Source: Diadophis punctatus similis | Lineage: Eukaryota; Chordata; Lepidosauria; Squamata; Dipsadidae | DNA: 64,000 nucleotides | Direction: 5' to 3' | Assembly: GCA_023053685.1 (NCBI GenBank) | Contig: JALIGW010000002.1 | Location: forward strand, 253,234,239 to 253,298,238 | Part shown: piece by piece, positions 1 through 10,834 of the stretch | How positions within the stretch are numbered: position 1 is the first letter of the stretch | How the letters are laid out: each line of letters starts with the position of its first letter | Notes under the pieces: model-generated | What the model saw: the letters and a program-made list of their open reading frames with translations, nothing else | The model's database searches: none | Told to the model about the DNA's origin: nothing | Position numbers and translations under genes: made by a program

Positions 1-3000
1 GAAGTCTCCGGATACTCTTCAAGGGTAGCCCCATGTAGAGCGCATTGCAGTAGTCCAAACGCGAGGTGACAAGGGCATGAGTGACCGTGAGTAGAGCCTC
101 CTTCTCCAAGTATGGCCGCAACTGGTGCACCAGGCGAACCTGTGCAAAGGCCCCCCTAGCCACAGCAGAAAGATGGTGATCCAATTTTAGCTGTGGATCT
201 AGGAGGACCCCCAAGTTGCGGACCTGGTCTGAGGGAGTCAGTTTCGCACCCTCAAAGACCAAGGAGGGATAGTTGTCATGGTCCTTAGGAGGCAATATCC
301 ACAGCCACTCAGTCTTGTCGGGATTGAGTCTGAGTCTGTTCCTCCCCATCCAGATCTTAACGTCGTTCAGGCAGCGGCACATTACATCAACTGCCTCCCT
401 GAAGTCAGACGGGGTGGTGATGTACAGCTGGGTGTCGTCAGCGTACTGATGGAAACACACCCCATGTCTGCGAATGATCTCACCCAACGGTTTCATGTAG
501 ATATTAAACAGGATGGGCGAGAGAACCGACCCCTGAGGCACCCCACATGATAGGGGCCTAGGGGACGATCTCTGCCCACCTGCCAACACCGACTGCATCC
601 GATCGGCGAGATAAGAGGAGAACCACCGCAAAACGGTGCCTCCCACTCCCAACTCGCCGAGCCGATGCAGAAGGATACCATGGTCGATGGTATCGAAAGC
701 CGCTGAGAGGTCAAGTAGCACCAGGATGGAGGAATTTCCTCCATCCCGGGCTCGCCAGAGATCATCCATCAGGGCAACCAAGGCAGTTTCTGTACTGTAG
801 CCGCGCCTGAAGCCCGACTGGTAAGGATCTAGATGGTCTGTTTCATCCAGGAGCTGCAGAAGCTGAGTCACCACCACCTTCTCCACAACTTTCCCTAAGA
901 AAGGTAAGTTGGAGACTGGACGATAGTTCTTCAAATCAGCTGGATCCAGGGAAGGCTTCTTCAGGAGGGGTCGCACCACCGCAGCTTTTAACGACTGCGG
1001 TACGGATCCCTCCCTCAAAGAAGCAGTGATCACCGCCTGGATCCAGCCGCGTGCCACCGACCTGCTGGCCGAGACCAGCCAGGAGGGGCATGGGTCCAAT
1101 AAACAGGTGGAGGTACCCATCGCTCCCATAGCCCTGTCCACATCATCGGGAGAAACAGGCCCAAACTCATCCCACAATGATGGACTAGGACTTGCCCCTG
1201 TCACCTCTATGGACTCTGCCCTGCCAGAGTCCAAGTTTGACCGAATCTGAGCGACTTTATCCGACAGAAACTCAGCAAATTCCTCAGCTCTGCCTTGTAA
1301 GTGTTCCTCGCTCCCCCCTTTTCCAAGGAGGGAGCGAGTCACCCTAAACAAGGCGGCTGGACGAGAATCTGCGGACGCAATAAGAGCGGAAAGATAGGAT
1401 CGTCTTGCCGCCCTTATCGCCACTAAATAAGATCTGATGTAAATTCTTAATAGTGTTCGGTCAGATTCGGCCCTCTTGGTCCTCCAGCGGTGCTCCAGAC
1501 GTCTCTTTTGGCGTTTCATCTCCCGGAGCTCCTCGGTGAACCAGGGAGCTTTCCGGGATCCACTGCCACGGAGAGGTCGCTTAGGCGCAATTCGGTCTAG
1601 AGCCCCTGATGCTGCAGTGTTCCAAGCAGCCACCAGGGAGTCAGCCGAGTTGTGTACCAGGGTTTCAGGTATCTCCCCAAGTTCCCTCTGGAATCCTTCC
1701 GGCTCCATTAGGTGCCTGGGGCGGAACCACCTAGTCGGTCCCGCCTCCCTGCGGGGGAGGAGTGGGGTTGTGAAATCCAGCCTCAGTAGGAAATGATCTG
1801 ACCATGACAGTGGGGTGATGACTATATCCCTTATCTTCAGATCATCTCTCCACTGCCCCGAAAGTAACACTAAGTCAAGCGTGTGACCACCCTCATGAGT
1901 CGGACCCTGAATTACTTGGGTCAGGTCCATGGTTGTCATGGAATCCATGAACTCCTGAGCTACCCCAGAGGTTTCGCCAGCAGATGGCAAGTTGAAGTCC
2001 CCCAGTACTATAAGCCTAGGGAACTCAACCGCCAAGTCGGCTACTGCCTCGAGCAACTCAGGCAGGGCCTTACTTACGCAGCTGGGAGGCAGGTACGTTA
2101 AGAAAAGGCCCACCTGAACCCCTAAGTCCAACTTCAGAAGGAGCGTCTCACACCCAACAATCTCCGGGGCAGGGATCCTACGAGGATGCAGATTTCCACG
2201 CGTTATAATTGCCACTCCTCCCCCCCTTCCCTGGGGTCGAGAATGGTGCTGCACCGAGAAACCGGCTGGGCATATCTCGGAGAGGGCTACTCCCCCCTCC
2301 TGCCCTAGCCAGGTCTCGGTGACACATACCAGGTCTGCCCCCTCCTCTGTGATTAAATCACGTATCAGGGGGGCTTTGTTGATAATTGACCTGGCGTTAA
2401 GCAGCAGCATCCTGAGCCCAGGGCCCTGAAAACCCTGGTTGCCAGGTATCTGGGTTGAGCAAGATGGAACCAGATCAGAGGGGCCGGAACAAGGGATCGC
2501 TTGTAAACAGCGAGGTCTTATTCCCCGAGAGCGGCCCTCCCCTCTGCTCCCGCCATATCTGCCTCTTCCCATTATGACCGAGATGGTCCGGCTCTCATCC
2601 CCACCAGAGATCCCCTCCCCCTCCCCGCTGGTCCTCCTCATTTCCTGCAGGTCATACATACCATTCTCACAGGCTGGGGTCACTGCGCCCCCGCCCCCCC
2701 CCCCGCTTCTGTTTCCACACTCAGCGAGGGGGGTCAGGATCGCAGCCCCCGGCTTTTCCATTTCTTTTTCGTACATACATTCATTAACAATCAGACACTC
2801 AACTCACTCATCCCCATAATCAATCACACCCATACCACGTCTCAGAAAGGGGAGGATAAGTTAAAAGATTTTAAAATGAAGGCAAGTTCGTCCAGGTAAG
2901 GGTGTGCTGGGGAGGCAGGTTCCCTGGTTCTGCTTAGCCTCCCTATTGATCTATAGTCCCAGGATGACGGAGAGCCTCCCTTACTCTGATGACATTGGGA

Positions 3001-3400
3001 GTATATAGTCCTACCCCCCTCGGTATGTGATCGATTTCTATCCGAGGGGGGATTCAGCATCTTCTCCCTGCATGCAATGATCTTTAAAATAAGCAGGGAC
3101 ATCCGTGGGAATAGGGGTAAAATTAAGCACAGCGTCCAGGAAAGAGAAAACTCCATAGATGTAAAAAAAAGTCTCTGGATATAAGCTAGGAGCAACAAGG
3201 GGGGGGAGGGGGTTGAAGCCCTCAGGGGCAGTTTTGGCGCTGGTTGTCCTCAATGGGTACCAGTTCCAGAGTTCTTTCACAGGCTCACCAAACAGATGGT
3301 AATAAAGGGCCACTCCTGATCTTTTCTGTTTCTTCGGGCTTCTCCGAATGGCACTGGTGCCTGGAAGCGTGTCCTCCCTCTCCTCGTAATGGCGGCGGGA
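1..3400 (-). mobile_element. L2-type LINE, 5' and central part
   Basis: This is the element that carries the open ORF2. The stretch from about 2777 to 3400 lies upstream of ORF2 on the minus strand and is taken as its 5' UTR, possibly with a short ORF1 remnant. The 5' boundary near 3400 is approximate because no target duplication can be checked: the 3' end is outside the window. Confidence 0.65.
2..2776 (-). CDS. L2-type LINE ORF2: endonuclease plus reverse transcriptase, open and running off the left edge
   Basis: Reading the minus strand from an ATG at 2776-2774, the frame stays open for 925 codons to the window edge; a TGA at 2806-2804 closes it upstream. About 120 N-terminal residues include a run of glycines encoded by an 11-G tract, which stays in frame. 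An AP-like endonuclease follows: NARS near residue 125, TETWL near 150, GDFN near 260 and SDHF near 325. The reverse transcriptase has YRPVSNLP near 610, FDTIDHG near 695, GVPQGSVLSP shortly before the catalytic YADD at residue 778 (434-445), and RLNPDKTEW after it. The KPLGEII and HQYADDTQLY wording is typical of the L2 clade. I translated the whole stretch by eye and saw no stop or frameshift. The last part of the ORF and the 3' tail lie outside the window. An in-frame start at ATG 2761 or 2659 is possible. Confidence 0.85.
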   Translation of the reverse strand, partial: MYEKEMEKPGAAILTPLAECGNRSGGGGGGAVTPACENGMYDLQEMRRTSGEGEGISGGDESRTISVIMGRGRYGGSRGEGRSRGIRPRCLQAIPCSGPSDLVPSCSTQIPGNQGFQGPGLRMLLLNARSIINKAPLIRDLITEEGADLVCVTETWLGQEGGVALSEICPAGFSVQHHSRPQGRGGGVAIITRGNLHPRRIPAPEIVGCETLLLKLDLGVQVGLFLTYLPPSCVSKALPELLEAVADLAVEFPRLIVLGDFNLPSAGETSGVAQEFMDSMTTMDLTQVIQGPTHEGGHTLDLVLLSGQWRDDLKIRDIVITPLSWSDHFLLRLDFTTPLLPRREAGPTRWFRPRHLMEPEGFQRELGEIPETLVHNSADSLVAAWNTAASGALDRIAPKRPLRGSGSRKAPWFTEELREMKRQKRRLEHRWRTKRAESDRTLLRIYIRSYLVAIRAARRSYLSALIASADSRPAALFRVTRSLLGKGGSEEHLQGRAEEFAEFLSDKVAQIRSNLDSGRAESIEVTGASPSPSLWDEFGPVSPDDVDRAMGAMGTSTCLLDPCPSWLVSASRSVARGWIQAVITASLREGSVPQSLKAAVVRPLLKKPSLDPADLKNYRPVSNLPFLGKVVEKVVVTQLLQLLDETDHLDPYQSGFRRGYSTETALVALMDDLWRARDGGNSSILVLLDLSAAFDTIDHGILLHRLGELGVGGTVLRWFSSYLADRMQSVLAGGQRSSPRPLSCGVPQGSVLSPILFNIYMKPLGEIIRRHGVCFHQYADDTQLYITTPSDFREAVDVMCRCLNDVKIWMGRNRLRLNPDKTEWLWILPPKDHDNYPSLVFEGAKLTPSDQVRNLGVLLDPQLKLDHHLSAVARGAFAQVRLVHQLRPYLEKEALLTVTHALVTSRLDYCNALYMGLPLKSIRRL

Positions 3401-3525
3401 GTCTCAGGGTTCAAAGTTTCTAAGCCGCCAGATGACCACAATCAGGAAGGTGTCAGCCTGAGTCACTTCTGAATGTTATCTCGTTGCTCTGGACTTCAAA
3501 AATGTTTTGGCCCTTTTACCTAGGT

Positions 3526-3710
3526 CAGGGGTTCTCAACCTTTTCTTCACCACGGACCAATTTTAAAATACCTTTTGTGAACACAGACTATGGCCACGGA
3601 CTCGCAAGATTTAAATCATAACATTTCTACAAGCCTTCGCGGAGCCCCTGTGACATCATCGTGGCCCCTTCCCCCCCAGAGGTCCATGGACCACAGATTG
3701 AGAACCACGG
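3526..3710. mobile_element. hAT MITE, GGTTCTCAACC family
   Basis: It begins CAGGGGTTCTCAACC and ends with the inverted TTGAGAACCACGG. The 8-bp sequence ACCTAGGT flanks both sides (3518-3525 and 3711-3718), a perfect hAT target duplication. No coding sequence is seen inside. Confidence 0.8.
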
Positions 3711-3765
3711 ACCTAGGTAATTGTTTTTGCAGATTTCCATTAAGATCATCTTCCTTACTCTCTAC

Positions 3766-3957
3766 AGCATTGGCCCCCAAACTTTGGGGACACCAGAAAC
3801 CGGTTCCGTGGAGAGAGGTTTTTCCGCAGACCGGAAGGGGCGTGACTTTAGATGCTGCCTGCATCCTGCGGTTGGGGCTTTGCTTATTTGTGCAGCCCGG
3901 TTTTTGGCATGCCGCAACCCGGTGCTGATCCAAGGACCAGGGGTTGGGAACCCCTGA
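3766..3957. mobile_element. hAT MITE, Zaphod-like family
   Basis: The ends are GGCCCCCAAACTTTGGGG and the inverted GGGTTGGGAACCCCTG. The text about a 'ccgtgga ... ggaccgg' core recurs at 18450-18615 and 61556-61745. It resembles non-autonomous hAT-Tip100/Zaphod elements; the family name is from memory. Confidence 0.6.
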
Positions 3958-4229
3958 TCTATATGAAAAGTGGACTTCAACTCCCAGAATTTCCAAGCCA
4001 GCAAGGGTGGAGGGGGGGAAAATGAAAATTACAATCCCAGCTCCAGATACCTCTGAGATACCTCTACCCCCAAAGCTGTTAAATACAGTCCTCAGACACA
4101 CACACAAAACCCTCTTACTTTAGTAGAAAGTTAGCACCCACCCCTCTCCTAGAAGAATGAAATATTTTGAGAAATATTGAAAAGGCAGAATATTATATTT
4201 CCCTGAATGAGAAATGGAGAAAAATAAAG

Positions 4230-4580
4230 CAGTCCTTCAGCCACAATAGGAATTGCCCAAAGCCCCATCATTGCATCATCTCAATTGCACCATCCCCAGC
4301 AGGCCAAACTTCAACCAAACTTAACTCAGACAAACTCCTAAAAATTGTACATGGTCCCATGGGAGTCTGACAACAGCTAATAGAATACAGGTTCTTGCAC
4401 AGAAACAGGAAGCGCAAGTGCAAAGCTCAAAGAAGGTATAACCTCCCTCAACCATTTTGTCAGCTGTTCATCAATAAATGAACCCTCTTTCCAATTAGCC
4501 TCCAGCCTCCATTTTGTCTCCAATGCCTTTCTCCTAGCTTGGAACTGAACCAGACGGACATTTCTTCCATACTTTGTTGC
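4230..4580 (+). mobile_element. Unnamed dispersed repeat, LTR-like (copy 1)
   Basis: About 340 bp here are closely similar to 45410-45750, from TCAGCCACAATAGG to a shared GGAACTGAAC near the end. The second copy has a TATA-like GGCATAAATACC, and both have an A/T-rich polyadenylation-like site followed by CCTCCAGCCTCCATTTTG. This looks like a promoter-bearing LTR or SINE-like unit, but I could not find TG...CA ends or a target duplication. Confidence 0.5.
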
Positions 4581-5514
4581 GCATGAACACATTCTTTTGA
4601 GAAAAACAATTGTGCAAGAGCAATTGCTGAAACTAGCGTCAAAGTTGCATCTTGTGGAAATTTCAATCGCTGTCCCTTCTAAACTAAATTGGCTTACTCC
4701 ACATTTCATAACAAATTCTGGAAGTTTCTGTTGCACAATTGAAGAGAGTTCCCCAAAGTTCTTGTTATTTTTTTAAAGTATAACTGAGCTTATGTTATAA
4801 TTAGGAAGTAAGAAAATAACGGCAGCTTATTTTAGCTTTCGGCTTTCGGCAGATACCAAATGCAAAAATGAAAAGCAAAAGGATATCCATCATGCACATA
4901 AAAAGGTGCGGGACTTCTATAATACAGTTGCGGCCGCCATCTTGACTTTTTTGACTCCTTGGGTGTTCTAATATCTGGGTTAAAAATTGAACTTTGGTGG
5001 AGGTCTTGTTCTTTGCCACAGGGGGGCAGTGCTGAGCAGACATCCAATTTTCTCAGCTAAACCAATGAACCACAATAGATTTTCTACTGTGGAAAGCGTG
5101 CTTATAGTGTACTTATACAACCCAAGTACACAACTTTTCTCCTGATATGACACAGACGGTCCAATTGGTGAGGAATGCCAAATATATCTGCCTTTTGAAA
5201 CTCAGCACTATTTTATCACCCCAGCCATTTTGTTTCATGATTTTTAAAATAGGGTCAAACGTCTATACTCAAAAATAGCATACATTAGTGAATTAAAGGA
5301 AGGGGTGAACTAATTTTTTTCTCTGCTACCAGAGGGGAAAAAAAGAAATAAAATAAGTGGAAAACACCCTCAATGGGATCTTCACTCTGTGAACTTGATT
5401 CCTGGATCCCCACAATTTTTTAAATTAGTGAAACACATTGGATTATAAACAAGACAGAAAAAAAATCAAACTTGCTGTTGTACACTCACTAAATGAACTG
5501 TTTTATAAGTTGAG
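4581..5514. other. No recognised feature
   Basis: I saw no exon, RNA gene or repeat that I could name. Short open frames here have no domain or splice support. Confidence 0.5.
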
Positions 5515-5742
5515 CAGAGGTGGGTTCCTCCCAGTTCGGACCGGTTCTATAGAAATGGGAGTAACTTGGCGGCCTGGACCGCTAGAACAGGCAGCAATCC
5601 AGGCCTGCCACGCCCCCAAACCGGCTCTCTCGGCAGCGTGATAGGTGCCACCATTTTGTTTTTTGCTTCTGCGCATGCGCATGTGCCCACGCGATGCATC
5701 AGGAAGCGAACCGGCAGCGAGGTAAGCCAGAACCCACCCCTG
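5515..5742. mobile_element. hAT MITE, GGTGGGTTCC family (copy 1)
   Basis: Ends are CAGAGGTGGGTTCC and GAACCCACCCCTG. The core has a GCGCATGCGC palindrome and a CCACCATTTTG stretch. The same family recurs at 19542, 34843, 41363 and 42071 with perfect 8-bp target duplications. Confidence 0.7.
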
Positions 5743-6036
5743 AAGTCGAGGACTACTATATTAGGAAACAAGAGAGGGCAAATATGCAGATCTCTTCTTA
5801 CCTTTCTGGTCTTTTTCCAGTAATCCCGAAGGAGTGGGAGGCAGCGATTTCCAGGGACGGACAAGGGCATGCTTCTGAGTTCGTGGCTTCGGGCGCAGAA
5901 CCGGACCCTGGCTTGGCAGAGCGCTGAATTCAACTTGAGAAGTGAGGCTCTGGATTGGGAAAACAAGGGAAAGAAATGGCAGAAGTGGAATGGGCGGCTT
6001 ATCTGAATCGAGTCTAGCATAGTGTCTTTCACCCTT

Positions 6037-6165
6037 AAAACTTGAAGATGCGTGGACTTCAGCTCCCAGAATTCCCCAGCCAGCAGCATGGCTGCTGGCT
6101 GGGGAATTCTGGGAGCTGAAGTCCACGCATCTTCAAGTTTCCAAATTTGAGAAACACTGCTTTAA
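6037..6165. mobile_element. Fold-back MITE, GGGGAATTCTGGGAG family
   Basis: Two arms of about 55 bp are near-perfect inverted copies around GCAGCATGGCTGC, and the end reads GAGAAACACTG. Other complete copies lie at 15830-15960, 25725-25853 and 52140-52250. Single-arm fragments occur near 3958, 9540, 18655 and 45290. Confidence 0.7.
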
Positions 6166-6221
6166 CAGGTTGCGTTTTAATTTTGTAGAATATTGTTGTA
6201 CATTTTAACTGTGTTACAAGG

Positions 6222-6776
6222 GTGAGTCAAAACGTAATGCCATTTTCTTTAGGACAGGTATAATTACCAACACAGGAACATGTAGCATACATCAAAATGA
6301 AGCTGGTCCTCTGTGGATCACATCCCTACTTCTCAACATAGTCACTGTTTCTCTCAATAGCAATGTTCCACCTTCGAATGAGAGCATGTATCCCTGTCTC
6401 GTAAAATTTTGTTGACTGTTCTTTGAGCCACTTCACTGCAGTTTTCACTTCCCCGTCACTGGAATAATGTTTGCCTCTCAAACCCTCTTTGAAAGCCCCA
6501 TGAAAGAGGGTTTGAGAGGCAAACATTATTCCACTGACGAGGAAGTGAAAACTGCAGTGAAGAAGTGGCTCAAAGAACAGTCAACAAAATTTTACAAGGC
6601 AGGGATACATGCTCTCATTCGAAGGTGGAACATTGCTATTGAGAGATATGGCAACTATGTTGAGAAGTAGGGATGTGATCCACAGAGGACCAGCTTCATT
6701 TTGATGGATGCTACATGTTCCTGTGTTGGTAATTATACCTGTCCTAAAGAAAATGGCATTACGTTTTGACTCACCC
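6222..6776. mobile_element. Palindromic mariner element: two transposase C-terminal halves back to back
   Basis: The outer ends are GGGTGAGTCAAAACGTAATG and its inverted copy at about 6755-6776. The left arm read on the minus strand (6326-6526) and the right arm on the plus strand (6467-6670) each encode the same mariner transposase C-terminus, with KEGLRGKHYS, EVKTAVK and the closing YVEK followed by a stop. The centre of symmetry is near 6495. No N-terminal part or catalytic triad is present, so it cannot encode an active transposase. Confidence 0.85.
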
Positions 6777-6795
6777 CCGTAGAATCTTACTGAAG

Positions 6796-7500
6796 GATTA
6801 CAGTTAGTTCTCAAGTTACAACCCATTCCTTTAGTGACCGTTTTAAGTTACAACGGCACTGAAAATAGTGACTTGTGATCATTTCTTCATACTTATACAA
6901 CCGTTGCAGCATCCCCATGGTCATATTATCAAAATCCGGATGCCTGGTAACTGGTGTGTATTTATGTCACAGTGTCCCAATTTCATTTGATCACCTTTTG
7001 TGACTTAATAATAGAATAACAGAGTTGGAAGGGACCTTGTAGGTCATCTAGTCCAACCCCCTGCTCAAGCAGGAGACCCTACACCATTTCTGAGAAATGG
7101 CAGTCCAATCTCTTCTTGAAAGCCTCCAGTGATGAAGCTCCCACAACTTTCGAAGACAAGCTGTTCCATTGGTTGATTGCTCTCACTGTCAGAAAATTCC
7201 TCCTTATTTCTAGGTTGAATCTCTCCTTGATCAGTTTCCATCTGTTATTCCTTGTCTGGCCTTCAGGTGCTTTGGAAAATAGGTTGACAATCTATCTGAA
7301 AATAGGTTGACTTTCTGACCATCAAAGTCAATGGAGAAGCCAAGTTCACTTAACATTGAACACATATTAATCTAACAACTGCAGTGATTTGCTTAACAAC
7401 TGTGGCAAGAAAGATGGTAAAATGGGGCAAAAGTCACTTAACTTTCTTGCTTAGGCTCAATTTTGGCTCAATTGTGGTTGTAATCAAATACCTGTAGAAT
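6796..7500. mobile_element. Mariner/Tigger-type MITE (GTAGTCCTCGACTTAC family), interrupted by a CR1 fragment
   Basis: The left half has CAAGTTACAACCCATTCC and GTGACCG phrases and the right half has ACTTAACA phrases and an inverted end reading TACCTGTAG. A CR1 fragment at about 7003-7308 splits it. The family is the commonest MITE in the window. Confidence 0.6.
7003..7308 (-). mobile_element. CR1 LINE 3' fragment
   Basis: The minus strand carries the CR1 3' signature GTTGGACTAGATGACCTAC followed by CCTTCCAACTCTG. The adjacent sequence matches the CR1 ORF2 C-terminal region seen in better copies at 45860 and 13910. Confidence 0.75.
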
Positions 7501-7639
7501 AGGGTTGCATATTCTGATTGCTTTAGAATGTTACTGAAAGACTTTACCTCTGTTGTAGTATGGCTTATTGCTTGGGAAACCTAGTTTGGAAAGGTAGGAT
7601 GCACATTTCAAAAACCTAAAAATAAAAAGGCATATAGGC

Positions 7640-7884
7640 CAGGGGTGGCATTCACGTACCTTCCCTACCAGTTCGCAAATGTGAGCGTGCACCTCCGCAC
7701 ATGTGCACAGCCTCCCGTGCATGCGATTTACTTGCGTACGTGCCTTCTGCGCATGCGCCCAGCATCCAAAACGTGGCTAAATAGGATGGCATTACTTCCA
7801 GGCGGGTGGGCGGGTGGGCGGGTGGGCGGGCCCACCCCTACCGGTTTGCCTGAACCGGTCCGAACCGGCTGAATACCACCTCTG
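7640..7884. mobile_element. hAT MITE, GGTGGTATTCA family (copy 1)
   Basis: Ends are CAGGGGTGGCATTCAC and GAATACCACCTCTG. The flanks ATATAGGC and ACATAGGC match in 7 of 8 bases. A GGGCGGGTGGGC minisatellite lies inside near 7800. Confidence 0.7.
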
Positions 7885-8268
7885 ACATAGGCCCTCGCCG
7901 AAGGATAGGTTGGTGATGCTGAGAAGATCCCAGCTTTCCTTTTCTAAACATCTCAAAGGAAGAATGTAATAAAAGCATAACTATTGTTACTGGATGCACA
8001 TCAAAGCATAGGACCAGCGTCCAATCAATGGCCCTTGAACCAAGCAAGATTTCTGTTTAGCTCTGTCATAGGAAGAGGACAGGCAAAAATACCTATGTAA
8101 GAAGAGAATTGCTGTAGCCACCTTCGGATTTCTCCCATAGTTTAGTCCTCTCTACAGGGAAATGCAGATTAAGCTCTCCTGTAGCTGGCACTTTGCAATG
8201 GTGTTTCATTGCAATTCCCATCACCTCAGCCAACAAAGTCGGAGGCTCGGAGAAGACATGAATAGACG

Positions 8269-8459
8269 CAGAGGTGGTATTTAGCCGGTTCGGGCGAACC
8301 GGTAGTAGCAACCCACCTGTCCCGGCGCTATGCCGTCCTATTTAGCCATGTTTTCAAGCCGTGCGTATGCGTGCAAACCGTGTGTGCGAGCAAAGCGCAT
8401 GTGCAGAAGGCTGTGCGCATGCTCACATTTTCGGTGGTGGGTGAACCGGTAGGTAAATT
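8269..8459. mobile_element. hAT MITE, GGTGGTATTCA family, right end lost
   Basis: It starts CAGAGGTGGTATTTAGCC. The right end is replaced by a CR1 piece at about 8460. Confidence 0.6.
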
Positions 8460-8815
8460 AGCAAGAGATGTTCATCAGGGGTGATCTGATAGCAGTGTTC
8501 CAATACTTGAGGGGCTGCCACAGAGAGGAGGGGGTCAGGCTGTTCTCTATGGCACCGTAAAGCCAAACAAGGAATAACGGATGGAAGCTGACCAAGGAGA
8601 GATTCAACCTGGACGTGAGGAGAAACTTTCTGACGGTGAGAGCGATCAACCAGTGGAACAGCTTGCCAGCGGAGGTTGTGAGAGCCACAACACTTGCGAC
8701 CTTCAAGACTGGACTGCCATCTGTCTCAAATGGTGTAGGAACTTCTGCTTGAGCAGGGGGTTGGACTAGATGACCTACAAGGTCCCTTCCAACTCTAATA
8801 ATGAATCTAAATCTA
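8460..8815 (+). mobile_element. CR1 LINE 3' fragment
   Basis: The plus strand matches the C-terminus of CR1 ORF2 (phrases corresponding to FNL, RRNFLTVRAINQWNSLP) and ends with TTGGACTAGATGACCTACAA and an AATCTAAATC tail. The frame is broken by stops. Confidence 0.75.
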
Positions 8816-9289
8816 AATCAGGAACCTACAAGCCCTCAAGGAACCAAACTACCTCTTCCAACAAATTCTATCATCCTTGCTTGCTTGATGTGCTGGGACT
8901 TGTCATTTAATCCCACCGGAAGGCCCCAATTTCCTTCCTCCTCTTGAAGCAGATAATAGAGAAACCATTTGAGAATCAAACCAGCAACAGTTCTATCTGC
9001 TGTATCCTTATTAAAGGGACGATATATATATTTTGGAGGCAATAAAGCAGATTAAAAACTCTAATCTTAATCATTGTAGTAGGTGAGGCATCATTCTGAA
9101 CCTCTGCGAGTGAAAAACGTGATTAAACTGCCATCCAAACTGCTTAAGCCTTGGAACAAATTACTTCCAAATTACTCAGAATCTTGCATGGGTTTTGTGC
9201 TTGAAATGGTTCGAAATGAACTCTTTTGCAGACCCCTAATTTCTAGGGCTGCGTGTGTGTCAAAAACAGTTTGGGAGAAGTGTCTAGAC

Positions 9290-9421
9290 CACGGGTGTCA
9301 AACTCGCCACGATACGTTGTCGTCACGTGACGTATCGTGGCATTTTTGCCTTTGCGGAACTGGGGTGGGCGTGGCCTGCATGTGATGCATCTGGCCTGTG
9401 GGCCGCCAGTTTGACACCCTG
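9290..9421. mobile_element. hAT MITE, GGTGTCAAACTC family (copy 1)
   Basis: It has a GGGTGTCAAACTC left end and an inverted AGTTTGACACCCTG right end. The 8-bp flanks match poorly here, but copies at 13657 and 38358 have clear duplications. Confidence 0.6.
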
Positions 9422-9539
9422 GTTTACAACATTGTAGAAACGCAACGTCTGTTTTCTACATCAGCCTGAAAAAAGACACAAATGCTTTAATGAGTTGTTG
9501 AGTCCCTTTAAAGCAGCTGCATCTTTTTCCAGGCTCCTC

Positions 9540-9620
9540 CAAAAGCATGCCGGCTGGGGAATTCTGGGAATTGAAGTCCACACATTTTAACATTGCCAAG
9601 ATTGGCAAACACCGCTCCAG
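9540..9620. mobile_element. Fold-back MITE fragment (GGGGAATTCTGGGAG family)
   Basis: A single arm: GCCGGCTGGGGAATTCTGGG followed by TTGAAGTCCACACATTTTAA. Confidence 0.55.
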
Positions 9621-9639
9621 ATGTTCTAGGGCTGCTGTC

Positions 9640-10255
9640 ACCAGATGACTAGAAGAATTACAGGAATTAACTTTCGGCCACATCTGGGAGGCAGGACACC
9701 GAGGAAGGCTGCTCTATGGTTTTTTCTTAAAGGGCCAATCCATTCTCCTCTTTCTGCTTTTCCAGTTGCATTCCATCTCTCCCACTAAGCTCATTCCCGA
9801 CTATTGTTCTGATAAAAGTTGCCTCTTGGTGTGTTTTTAACTTGTACTTTTGCATCCTTTTGGGGGTCGATCCTATGCTACAGCTTCCCTCAAATGATAG
9901 GGACCGATAATGTTTGCATAAGGTGCCTTTGCTTGGCAGATGGGCCGCTTACCAGTTTTCCTGGCGTTCCTGCCGTTCCTGCATCCGAAGCATCACTTTT
10001 CGGTGTCTGTTCTTCTCCTATTGCATTCATTTCATGCTCCATCTTTTTTTTTTTACTTGCTCCAAACGGATTGTCTGAACTAAGACTCTTCTATGTGGAA
10101 GGATTTTCTGATTCGCTAGAAGAAAAAAGAAACGGATTCAGTCCTATTTGAGAATTTCAGGTATAGGAGTTCCGAGTGAAAAGATGGTTTTGAAAACCGA
10201 CTCATTTGAGCTGTGGTGCCGGAGAAGGTTCCTGCGTATTCCTTGGGCAGCAAAG
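9640..10255. other. No recognised feature
   Basis: No exon or named repeat was seen. A 110-codon plus frame at 9819-10151 has no domain I recognise and is judged chance. Confidence 0.45.
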
Positions 10256-10345
10256 GTGTCTAAGAAGCAAGTACTTGAGCCAATAAAGGAGAATATTTGT
10301 AGCTCAGGGTTGAAATGAAGGGTCCTTAGTACTCTCTGTGCTTGC

Positions 10346-10445
10346 TTGTTTTCTCTGCAGACGTTTCATTCTCTAACTAGGTAACATCATCAGTGCCAGT
10401 GATGATGTTACCTAGTTAGGGTAATGAAACGTCTGCAAGAAAACA
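10346..10445. repeat. Inverted repeat from the ACGTTTCATTACC family
   Basis: The arms GCAGACGTTTCATT and AATGAAACGTCTGC face each other around CATCATCAGTGCCAGTGATG. The same left-arm text recurs at 34120-34165 and 35770-35815, so it is a dispersed repeat here present as a head-to-head pair. Its family was not recognised. Confidence 0.55.
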
Positions 10446-10489
10446 AGCAAGCTCAGAGACCAACCTCAAGTACTTGAATGCATAACACC

Positions 10490-10765
10490 AGATATGTCAC
10501 TGGACTGGATGGCAAAAATCGCAAAACTGCATCTCATTTATTTTGACCGCATCATGTGGAGGAATTCACTGGAGAAAGCAATTTTGCATGGAAGAGTTAG
10601 TGGTAAAAGAAAACCAGGCCATCAAAGAACACAACGGCTGGACACCATCAAAGCTGACACTAGCATAGAAAAATAAAATAAAAGAAGTGCAAGATCAGAA
10701 GTTGTGGAGAGACCTGGCCCATCGAATCACCAAAGGTCACACTTGACTGAATGGATAACATCACC
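10490..10765 (+). mobile_element. RTE/BovB-type LINE C-terminal fragment
   Basis: A 60-codon frame encodes phrases typical of the end of RTE-class ORF2: FDRIMWRNSLEKAIL, then a basic GKRKPGHQRTQR and LDTIKADT. A stop interrupts it, and the following bases still read as the usual VERPGPSNHQRS-type end. Confidence 0.55.
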
Positions 10766-10834
10766 ATCAAAAAGTATATGGTTAAAATTATTTTTAATTA
10801 AAACAATTAACATATAATATATACATATACAGAT

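Noticed and set aside
3590..4107. Overlapping frames of 80-163 codons on both strands
   Set aside because: They read across two adjacent hAT MITEs and have no transposase motif.
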